From assembly GCA_016715765.1 (NCBI GenBank), contig JADJZJ010000049.1, forward strand, positions 1 to 9,280: a stretch of DNA of 9,280 bases. Direction: 5' to 3'. Position 1 is the stretch's first letter; every line of letters begins with the position of its first letter. Source of the DNA: Opitutaceae bacterium (GTDB lineage: Bacteria; Verrucomicrobiota; Verrucomicrobiia; Opitutales; Opitutaceae). The translations under genes were made by a program, and so were the position numbers. This document shows positions 1-4,716 of this stretch, piece by piece. Below the pieces are notes generated by a model. The model saw nothing but the letters and a program-made list of their open reading frames with translations. It had not been told where the DNA came from and did no database searches.

Positions 1-154
1 ACTGCTGCCGGACATGCGGTGCGCGATCTTCGGCCGGCCGGAGCGGCCGGCGTTCTGTGTCAGCCTGCGGCCCACCGAGGGCATGTGCCACGCGACCCGC
101 GAGGAGGCGCTGGCGTATTTGTCCAAGCTGGAGAACCTGACCAGGCCGTCGTAG
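1..154 (+). CDS. YkgJ-family cysteine-cluster protein, C-terminal fragment
   Basis: The frame starting at base 2 is open from the window edge to TAG at 152-154 and encodes 50 residues. The fragment reads MRCAIFGRPERPAFC, then SLRPTEGMC, then REEALAYLSKLE, with cysteines at fragment residues 7, 19 and 29. This matches, from memory, the C-terminal half of small (about 85-110 residue) YkgJ-family proteins (CxxCxxCC, putative zinc- or iron-chelating), which end in a pattern like CxIFGxPxRPxxC-xxLxPxxxMCxxxREEAlxxLxxLE. The N-terminal cysteine cluster would lie upstream of the window. The specific role of the family is unknown; metal binding is inferred from the cysteines. The last codons (Ser, stop) lie inside a REP-like repeat beginning at 148, so the C-terminal end may have been set by insertion of that element. 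The family call is fairly confident, the function is not. Confidence 0.72.
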   Translation, partial: LLPDMRCAIFGRPERPAFCVSLRPTEGMCHATREEALAYLSKLENLTRPS

Positions 155-239
155 TGCCGGTCTTCAGCCGGCACTGGTTCGTGAAAGTCAAACTGCCGGT
201 GAAGCAAACCAAGCGCGGGCTGAAGCACCGCGCTACGAA
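148..239 (+). repeat. REP-like inverted pair R1, copy 1
   Basis: Two hairpins face each other. The first has 8-bp arms (153-160 and 168-175, AGTGCCGG/CCGGCACT) with GTAG at its foot (151-154). The second has 7-bp arms (212-218 and 228-234, AGCGCGG/CCGCGCT) with GTAG on the minus strand (233-236). The loop regions contain CTTCAGCC and its exact complement GGCTGAAG, so the two hairpins are diverged inverted copies of one unit. An inverted copy lies at 2759-2849. GTAG-footed palindromes in inverted pairs are the hallmark of REP/BIME elements; assignment to that class is inference. Confidence 0.8.
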
Positions 240-257
240 CGGAGCGGCGCGGCTCGG

Positions 258-347
258 GAGTAGGGCGGGTCTCTGACCCGCCCTTTGACGCTTCATCCGC
301 CGGGAGACGTTACGAAGGCAGGTCGGAGACCTGCCCTACTTCAAGGC
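258..347 (+). repeat. REP-like inverted pair R2, copy 1
   Basis: The first hairpin has perfect 10-bp arms (262-271 and 275-284, AGGGCGGGTC/GACCCGCCCT, loop TCT) with GTAG at 260-263. The second has perfect 8-bp arms (317-324 and 328-335, GGCAGGTC/GACCTGCC, loop GGA) with GTAG on the minus strand (336-339). The layout is the same as R1: two palindromes with outward-placed GTAG feet. A diverged inverted copy lies at 2603-2694. In the convergent gap between the YkgJ-like gene and the minus-strand gene at 511-2298 these hairpins could also terminate transcription, but there is no T-run. Confidence 0.75.
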
Positions 348-369
348 CTTGGAAGCACGAACGGATTTG

Positions 370-443
370 ACCGCAAAGAACGCAAGGAACGCAAAGATAG
401 GTAACCGAGGCTTGGTCTTTGAGATCTTTGCGTTCTTTGCGGT
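370..443. repeat. Long inverted repeat of the GCGTTCTTTGCGGTTAA family (R5)
   Basis: The 16-nt arms at 370-385 (ACCGCAAAGAACGCAA) and 428-443 are perfect reverse complements. An alternative 10-bp pairing exists between 389-398 and 424-433. Related single copies occur at 4460-4490 and, degenerate, at 7368-7387 and 7501-7523. The element lies 68-141 nt past the stop of the minus-strand gene at 511-2298 and could shape its transcript end, although no U-tract follows. Confidence 0.7.
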
Positions 444-472
444 TAAATAGGTTTGATCGTTTTGGCAGAATT

Positions 473-489
473 GCGGGCGGGCCGCCCGC
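473..489 (-). terminator. GC-rich hairpin past the stop of the 511-2298 gene (weak terminator candidate)
   Basis: GCGGGCG (473-479) and CGCCCGC (483-489) form a perfect 7-bp stem with a 3-nt loop. It starts 21 nt after the stop codon of the minus-strand gene. The sequence after the stem on the minus strand has no T-run, so it is not a standard intrinsic terminator; it may be another extragenic palindrome. Confidence 0.3.
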
Positions 490-510
490 GCTCCCAAGGG
501 GGCGGGGACA

Positions 511-2298
511 CTACGGCGCGGTGATGGTGATGGTCTTCTTCCCGAGCAGGCGGTGGCCGCGGCCGAGGATGTAGCGCACTTCGTACGTGCCCGGTTCCTT
601 GGGGGCGCGGAGCTTCAGGGGGTTGCCTCTCTTGACGGTCGTTGAATTCAAATACGCTCCCGGCGCCTGAATGGTCCGGGCGATGCTGACATAATCCTCG
701 GGATAGCCCGGGCCCTGCCACTTGACTTCAAACTCCGCCCCGACCGCGGCGGTGGCCGGCGGCGTGACCTCGGCCGTGACCGGGTTGACGGTGAGCGGCG
801 CCTTCGCGAGCTGCCGGTAGCTATGGGCCAGGACATAGCGCACTTCATATTCGCCGGGATCACTGGCCGCACGAACCTTGACCGGATTGCCTTCCTTGAC
901 GGCCGTGCGGCCGATGAAGGCGCCGGGCGACTGGTTGGCGCTCGCCACGCTGATGAAGTCTCCGTCCCGGGCGGGACCTTCCCATTTCACCTCGACCCAT
1001 CCGCCCACATTGACCGGGCCGGCGGGTTCCACCTTCGCCGCCACGGCCGTGACCGCGAGCGGCACCTTGGCGAGCACCTTGTAACCGCGCGCCACGACAT
1101 AGCGCACCTCGTAGTCGCCCGGATCGCTCGGGGTCCACACCTTGAGCGGGTTGCCCTCCCGCACCAGCGTGCGCTCGACGTACGCGCCCGGCGCCTGGTT
1201 GGGGCGGGCGATGGAAATGTAATCGTCGCGGTTGGCCGGTCCCTGCCAGGTGATCTCCACGCGCGTCGCGATCTCGACCGATTCCGGCCCGCTGATCTCG
1301 GCCGTTTCTTCCGCGGGCGCGGCCGGCTTTGACGCCGCGGGTTCTTCGGCGGCGGGTTCCGCATACGGCCCCGTGCGCGATGGCGCCACATACGCGACCC
1401 TGATCTTCATTGATCCCTCGCCGACGTGAACGACGAGGGCGTCGGTGGTGTCGGGGCTCGCCCCGATGCTTACGGCGCCCGAGTCACCCGCATCGAGGAT
1501 GACGGTGTTCATCGAACCGCCGCCCGTATATTCCCCGTCCTTGAACGGCGCCGAGGTGAACGAGCCCTGGACCTTGCTCGTGTTGGTTCCCTCAATCTTG
1601 ATCCAGCGGCCGGCCTGCGGGCGGACGCGGACGATCTCGCCCGTTGCCAGCGACTTTTCAAAGGGCGGGGTGAGCAAAGGCGCCCCCGCCGCCTTTCCGG
1701 CCCACTCCGGCTGCGGATCTCGCCGCTCCTCGATCACCTCCAGTTTGTAATCGGCCGGCACCGTGAAGAGCGCCGGGTCCTGCGGGCCGGGTTTGATGTT
1801 CCGCAGTTCCACCGTGCGCGCGTCCAGTTGGGTCAGGACTTTCAGGGGCAGTTCGTAGGCATCCGACACCCAGCCGGTGACGAAGTGTTGTTCGCCCCGG
1901 GACACCACCTGCTTTTTGCACAGGATGCCGCCAATGGATTCGGTGCCCTCGGTCCGCACGTCATTCGCCTTGGCCTGGGAGTCGCGGGCATAGAGGGCGA
2001 ACGGACTGGCGAAGATGCTCATCGGGTCCGCTGGGCCGGCCTCGATGTAGGCCTTGGCCGCCGGGTTCAGCATCCGCAGGATGCCCGTTTTCCCGTCGAC
2101 CATCACGATCAGCGTGTGGCCGGGTCCGCCCACTTCAAAGCGGTAGCTCCCGTCCTGATAATGAAACGGTCCAGTTCGTGTCTGGTCCCCCTGCGAATCG
2201 ACCAGTTCGGCCGAGAAAGGCGCCGCCAGGACGGGCAGGGCCGGGGAGGCGAGCAGCAGGAAAAACGACAGGACGCGGGCGGCGGTCGGAGTTTTCAT
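511..2298 (-). CDS. Exported DUF4412/LolA-like protein with three Ig-like repeats
   Basis: This is a 595-residue protein of unknown specific function. Residues 1-25 form a signal peptide (MKTPTAARVL, then a Phe/Leu-rich core, likely cleavage after VLA25), so it should act in the periplasm or on the surface. Residues 26-190 resemble DUF4412/LolA-like domains (short beta strands, an LNPAAKAYIE segment, and a VPADYKLE end). Residues 205-305 form a second unassigned beta-rich region. An Ala/Pro/Glu linker spans about 308-331. Residues 332-419, 420-507 and 508-595 are three tandem 88-residue repeats with the pattern W-x-GP...D[YF][IV]S[IV]A...PGA[YF]...GNP[LV]K[VL]...PG-x-YEVRY. I recall similar repeats in bacterial VWA-domain proteins. 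The start was chosen at 2298 because the signal peptide begins there; the frame is open to an ATG at 2382, but those 28 residues do not look like a protein N-terminus and overlap repeat sequence. No clear Shine-Dalgarno is seen at either start. The gene is transcribed alone. Confidence 0.82.
   Translation of the reverse strand: MKTPTAARVLSFFLLLASPALPVLAAPFSAELVDSQGDQTRTGPFHYQDGSYRFEVGGPGHTLIVMVDGKTGILRMLNPAAKAYIEAGPADPMSIFASPFALYARDSQAKANDVRTEGTESIGGILCKKQVVSRGEQHFVTGWVSDAYELPLKVLTQLDARTVELRNIKPGPQDPALFTVPADYKLEVIEERRDPQPEWAGKAAGAPLLTPPFEKSLATGEIVRVRPQAGRWIKIEGTNTSKVQGSFTSAPFKDGEYTGGGSMNTVILDAGDSGAVSIGASPDTTDALVVHVGEGSMKIRVAYVAPSRTGPYAEPAAEEPAASKPAAPAEETAEISGPESVEIATRVEITWQGPANRDDYISIARPNQAPGAYVERTLVREGNPLKVWTPSDPGDYEVRYVVARGYKVLAKVPLAVTAVAAKVEPAGPVNVGGWVEVKWEGPARDGDFISVASANQSPGAFIGRTAVKEGNPVKVRAASDPGEYEVRYVLAHSYRQLAKAPLTVNPVTAEVTPPATAAVGAEFEVKWQGPGYPEDYVSIARTIQAPGAYLNSTTVKRGNPLKLRAPKEPGTYEVRYILGRGHRLLGKKTITITAP
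514..1305 (-). repeat. Three tandem 264-bp coding repeats
   Basis: The units are 1042-1305, 778-1041 and 514-777 in coding order. Each encodes exactly 88 residues, with no indels in my hand alignment. They share W-[QE]-GP, D[YF][IV]S[IV]A, PGA[YF], GNP[LV]K[VL] and YEVRY but differ at many positions, so they are diverged domain duplications and not a recent expansion. The array occupies the C-terminal 44% of the protein and ends at the stop codon. Confidence 0.85.
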
Positions 2299-2436
2299 GG
2301 AGGGAGCGTGCGCATCATTCCCGGGTCCGCCCACCGCCTCACCGGAGGAGGCGGGCTGGCCAACATGAATGACCCTACACAACCGCCGCGGAGCAAAGGG
2401 GTCAATTGAGATGTCAGCGCCGTACTTCGCTGCCAG

Positions 2437-2520
2437 AGGTAGGGCGAACCGTCCCCGGTGAGCCGCTCGGCAAGCTCCGTAGCTACGAGCGTGAGCGAGT
2501 GGACCTTCGCATGCCCAAGC
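2437..2520 (+). repeat. 84-bp direct repeat R4, copy 1
   Basis: It matches 4371-4454 in the same orientation at 79 of 84 positions, with no indels by hand alignment. It opens with GTAG (2439-2442) followed by an imperfect palindrome (GGGCG/CGTCCC) and contains a 10-bp perfect palindrome CGTAGCTACG (2478-2487). The two copies bracket the serine hydrolase gene. Confidence 0.88.
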
Positions 2521-2535
2521 TAGATCCGTTTAACA

Positions 2536-2595
2536 GGAGGTAGCAGAGCTAGCAGAGAATTGCCTGAGCTCACCTCTGTTCACTCCGTTCCCTCC
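2536..2595. repeat. Imperfect inverted repeat with 22-nt arms
   Basis: The arms at 2536-2557 and 2574-2595 pair at 16 of 22 positions by hand alignment (GGAGG...CAGAG against CTCTG...CCTCC), with a 16-nt loop. No second copy was found in the window. It fits the style of the neighbouring extragenic palindromes. Confidence 0.5.
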
Positions 2596-2602
2596 AGAAA
2601 CA

Positions 2603-2694
2603 TGCCTTGAAGTAGGGCAGGTCTCCTCCTTCGCCAAGCCTATGGAGGACAGGTCTGACCTGCCTGCGGAACGTTTCCCGCCGAATGACCCTAC
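2603..2694 (-). repeat. REP-like pair R2, copy 2 (inverted and diverged)
   Basis: Read on the minus strand, this matches the first copy at 258-347. GCCTTGAAGTAGGGCAGGTC (2603-2622) is the exact complement of the end of copy 1, and GACCTGCC (2657-2664) is retained with the following AACGT and CCCG motifs. The inner loop is expanded by about 30 nt and the second palindrome is degraded, so only one hairpin (GGCAGGTC.../GACCTGCC) remains recognisable. GTAG feet are kept at 2612-2615 (+) and 2691-2694 (-). Confidence 0.65.
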
Positions 2695-2756
2695 AAACCG
2701 GTGGGAACGCTAATCTTCGCTGATCTGCGCTAATCTCCGAACCTGTAATCCGGCTG
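2668..2756 (+). repeat. Direct repeat R3, copy A
   Basis: It shares long blocks in the same order with 2863-2941: GAACGTTTCC, CGAATGACCC, CCGGTGGGAACGCTAATCTT and TGTAATCCGG. Relative to copy B it carries about 10 extra nt (an additional CTGATCTGCG block) in the GCTAATCT segment. Its first part overlaps the end of R2 copy 2, so R2, R3 and R1 are joined as a composite. Confidence 0.75.
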
Positions 2757-2758
2757 GA

Positions 2759-2849
2759 TTCGTAGCGCGGTGCTTCAGCCCGCGCTCGGTTCGCTTCACC
2801 GGCATGATGGCTTCTCGAACCAGTGCCGGCTGAAGACCGGCACTACGAC
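2759..2849 (-). repeat. REP-like inverted pair R1, copy 2 (inverted)
   Basis: This is the reverse complement of 148-239 with both hairpins intact: 2764-2786 (AGCGCGG/CCGCGCT) and 2822-2844 (AGTGCCGG/CCGGCACT). GTAG feet are conserved at 2762-2765 (+) and 2843-2846 (-), and the CTTCAGCC/GGCTGAAG loop complementarity is kept. Divergence is concentrated in the spacer between the hairpins, which suggests the hairpins are the selected or mobile part. Confidence 0.82.
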
Positions 2850-2862
2850 ATGCCAGTAGGCG

Positions 2863-2985
2863 GGAACGTTTCCTGCGAATGACCCAGACCGATCCGGTGG
2901 GAACGCTAATCTTCGCTAATCTCCGAACGTGTAATCCGGACGGCTTTTTCCCAATTAGCGATGATCAGCGCAGATTAGCGTTCCC
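2863..2985 (+). repeat. Direct repeat R3, copy B, with an inverted arm
   Basis: 2863-2941 is the second copy of R3. GGGAACGCTAATCT (2899-2912) has a perfect 14-bp inverted match at 2972-2985, and the inverted arm extends upstream as a degenerate copy (2955-2971) of the GCTAATC / GCTGATC units. The result is a potential stem with a 59-nt loop ending 81 nt before the serine hydrolase start, in the likely promoter or leader region. Confidence 0.7.
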
Positions 2986-3066
2986 CCCATCATCCAACAC
3001 TAGTTGCTTAGCTTTGTTGTTCGGGCTATCCATCAACTCATTCCTATCAGCAGTAATCGAGGTCAC

Positions 3067-4281
3067 ATGTTCCTCACGAAAATGTTCATCGCCAGCGCAG
3101 TGGCGGGCATGGTCGTGCTTGCCGGGTCGGCGACTGCCGGAGGTGGAATACAAAATGTACCCGCCAGTCAGTCGGACTCGATCGACCGCTCCATCGAGCA
3201 GCGGATGCAGGACGCCAGGATCGTCGGTCTTGGGGCGGCCATAATCGTCAACCGGAAGCTAGTCTGGACGAAAGGATACGGATTCTCGGACAAAGAGCAT
3301 TCGCGGCCGTTTACCCAGGATACGATCATGAACATCGGATCGATCAGCAAGACGATCATCGGCGCGGCATTGATGCGCGCAGTCCAAGACGGAAAGCTCT
3401 CGCTCGACGAAGACATCAACAAATATCTGCCGTTCAAGGTGGCCAATCCAGCCTTCCCGAATGAGCCAATCACACTGAGACACCTGGCGACGCACACCTC
3501 GAGCATTAAAGACCGCGGTTCGGTTTACGCGGGCGCATATCACTTCGGTGGCGATTCGCCAGAGAGCCTGGGGAACTTCCTGCAGGGCTACTTTGCCTTG
3601 GACGGGAAAAACTACTCGAAGGAGAATTTTCTGGATGCAAAGCCCGGTACGCATCGCGAGTACTCGAACATCGCGGCCGGACTGGCTGCCTACATCGTTG
3701 AAGTGGCCGTCGGCGAGAAGTTCAACGTGTACACGAAGCGGACCATCTTTGCGCCCCTGAAGATGGACAGTACGGGCTGGTTGATGTCCGAAGTCGACCT
3801 TACGAGGCACTCGAACCTGTATATCGCGCAGGGGCTCGCCGTGCCCATCCAACTCTATGGGCTGAGCACCTATCCGGACGGAGGCCTGCGGACTTCCGTC
3901 ATGGATCTTTCACGATTCTTCATCGCCTTGCTGAACGATGGCACGTACGAAGGCGGGCGCATCCTTGATAGGAAATCGGTCGAAGAGATGCTCAGGTTCC
4001 AGTACGGCGCCTCGAACAAACCAGACAACGTGAAACTTAGCGGCGAAGGGTCGGTGAACAGCGGAATCTTCTGGGCCACGAAAGAAGCCCTTACAAGGAT
4101 CGGCCACAATGGAGCCGATCCCGGGCTGGTCACGATGATGCTCTCGGATGCCGACAAACAGATCGGGGTGATAATGTTGGTCAACACTGCGACCCGCCCC
4201 GAGGACGGAGAGGCTTACGGAGCAATCTTCGATGAACTTTGGAAACTGGGCGTGTACCTTAGGAGCGTCCGGACGAACTAG
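3067..4281 (+). CDS. Exported serine hydrolase, beta-lactamase/penicillin-binding-like family (PF00144 type)
   Basis: This 404-residue protein probably hydrolyses an amide or ester (D-amino-peptide, ester or beta-lactam) by a serine nucleophile in the periplasm; the substrate cannot be told. Residues 1-24 form a signal peptide (Lys5, hydrophobic core, ATA24 cleavage site). The three active-site motifs are present: SISK (Ser92, Lys95), YSN (Tyr199-Asn201) and HNG (347-349) in place of KTG, as in class C/esterase relatives. LRHLATHTSSI (138-147 region) is the usual LLTHTSG segment. Length and motif spacing fit a single catalytic domain. The frame is open back to a TTG at 3004, but ATG 3067 gives the clean signal peptide; GAGGT lies just 3 nt upstream, unusually close, so ATG 3082 is an alternative. 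It uses ATA, CTA, AGG and GGA codons more than ettA or the PilT genes, and it lies between two 84-bp direct repeats, which hints at separate acquisition. It should not be read as a resistance gene. Confidence 0.88.
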   Translation: MFLTKMFIASAVAGMVVLAGSATAGGGIQNVPASQSDSIDRSIEQRMQDARIVGLGAAIIVNRKLVWTKGYGFSDKEHSRPFTQDTIMNIGSISKTIIGAALMRAVQDGKLSLDEDINKYLPFKVANPAFPNEPITLRHLATHTSSIKDRGSVYAGAYHFGGDSPESLGNFLQGYFALDGKNYSKENFLDAKPGTHREYSNIAAGLAAYIVEVAVGEKFNVYTKRTIFAPLKMDSTGWLMSEVDLTRHSNLYIAQGLAVPIQLYGLSTYPDGGLRTSVMDLSRFFIALLNDGTYEGGRILDRKSVEEMLRFQYGASNKPDNVKLSGEGSVNSGIFWATKEALTRIGHNGADPGLVTMMLSDADKQIGVIMLVNTATRPEDGEAYGAIFDELWKLGVYLRSVRTN

Positions 4282-4312
4282 GAGTTGGGGTCATCTTGAT
4301 TAACCCCACTCC
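4281..4312 (+). terminator. Hairpin directly after the serine hydrolase stop
   Basis: GGAGTTGGGGT (4281-4291) pairs with ACCCCACTCC (4303-4312) with one bulged T and an 11-nt loop. It begins at the last base of the stop codon. No T-run follows, so it is a weak intrinsic-terminator candidate. Confidence 0.35.
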
Positions 4313-4370
4313 AGCGGGCCCTGGCACCGACTCCGGCACGTAGCCAGGAGAGATTAGTTTCGCGGCCTGA

Positions 4371-4454
4371 AGGTAGGGCGAACCGTCCCCGGTGAGCCGC
4401 TCTGCAAATCCCGTAGCTACGAGCGTGAGCGAGTGGACCTTCGCATGCACAAGC
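4371..4454 (+). repeat. 84-bp direct repeat R4, copy 2
   Basis: This is the same orientation and length as 2437-2520, with five mismatches: four clustered around 4403-4410 and one near 4449. It has GTAG at 4373-4376 and the CGTAGCTACG palindrome. It lies 89 nt after the serine hydrolase stop. The strong conservation compared with R2 and R3 suggests recent duplication or ongoing homogenisation. Confidence 0.88.
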
Positions 4455-4459
4455 CCGAA

Positions 4460-4490
4460 CCTTTGCGTTCTCTGCGTTCTTTGCGGTTAA
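4460..4490 (+). repeat. R5 family single copy
   Basis: CTTTGCGTTC, TCTGCGTTCT and TTGCGGTTAA in series match the right arm of the inverted repeat at 370-443. It immediately follows R4 copy 2. Here there is no partner arm, so it cannot form the long hairpin. Confidence 0.6.
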
Positions 4491-4519
4491 TATCAGTCGT
4501 GTTCGAAACGAGGGTATAG

Positions 4520-4577
4520 CGTCACCAAGGTGACGGCCTACATCCGACCCATCGCCTGCGAGCAGGCTCCTGCCTCC
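4520..4577 (-). repeat. Cluster of REP-like hairpins
   Basis: CGTCACC-AA-GGTGACG (4520-4535) is a perfect 7-bp hairpin; on the minus strand GTAG (4538-4541) stands at its foot. Next come two overlapping palindromes, GCCTGC-GA-GCAGGC (4554-4567) and GCAGG-CT-CCTGC (4562-4573), with GGAG on the minus strand at 4574-4577. They lie in the convergent gap between the serine hydrolase and the PilT-type genes. Confidence 0.55.
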
Positions 4578-4610
4578 AAGGCATCGCGGTTTGGCGCGCG
4601 CTGGTGTCCA

Positions 4611-4699
4611 ATCTTTCTCTTTCCTCTTTCTCTTTATCTTTCGTCAGGGAGAAATTTCCCGGGCGGGAGAAAGAGAAAGATAAAGATTAAGAGAAAGAT
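4611..4699 (-). repeat. Purine/pyrimidine inverted repeat downstream of the PilT operon
   Basis: The left arm 4611-4641 is almost pure C/T and the right arm 4676-4699 almost pure A/G. They pair in two perfect 11-bp blocks separated by an asymmetric internal loop (9 nt against 2 nt). The central loop contains the palindrome GAAATTTC (4651-4658). On the minus strand this begins 18 nt after the stop of the PilT-type gene, and the transcript would be U/C-rich there, so a role as an operon terminator is plausible but unproven. Confidence 0.6.
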
Positions 4700-4716
4700 T
4701 TATTCGAACCGACGGC

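Larger units (their letters stand above)
2299..3066. other. Gene-free repeat mosaic between two divergent genes
   Basis: This 768-nt stretch separates the start of the minus-strand gene (2298) from the plus-strand serine hydrolase start (3067). I see no convincing gene. It contains the 84-bp R4 repeat (2437-2520), an imperfect inverted repeat (2536-2595), R2 copy 2 (2603-2694), R3 copy A (2668-2756), R1 copy 2 (2759-2849) and R3 copy B with an inverted arm (2863-2985). A fragment GAATGACCCTAC near 2367 matches the start of R3. Promoters for both flanking genes must lie here. A weak sigma70-like pair, TTGCTT at 3004 and TATCCA at 3027 with a 17-nt spacer, precedes the serine hydrolase gene, but it matches consensus at only three of six bases in each box. 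Confidence 0.6.

Noticed and set aside
2298..2382. The longer start at 2382 for the DUF4412-like gene
   Set aside because: It would place 28 non-hydrophobic residues before a clear signal peptide and run into a repeat-derived segment (GAATGACCCTAC).
1426..2409. A 327-codon plus-strand open frame opposite the DUF4412-like gene
   Set aside because: It is a shadow frame without signal peptide or domain. The minus strand encodes a signal peptide and a clean repeat structure.
2437..2985. A CRISPR-like array in the repeat-dense region
   Set aside because: The repeats belong to different families, differ in length and orientation, and have no regular spacers; there are no cas genes in the window.
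3259..3852. A 197-codon minus-strand open frame inside the serine hydrolase gene
   Set aside because: The plus strand carries SxxK, YxN and HxG motifs in order, and the antisense product resembles nothing.
3067..4281. An antibiotic-resistance beta-lactamase
   Set aside because: The SxxK/YxN/HxG set is shared by esterases, D-aminopeptidases and many uncharacterised hydrolases. Nothing here points to a clinical beta-lactamase class.
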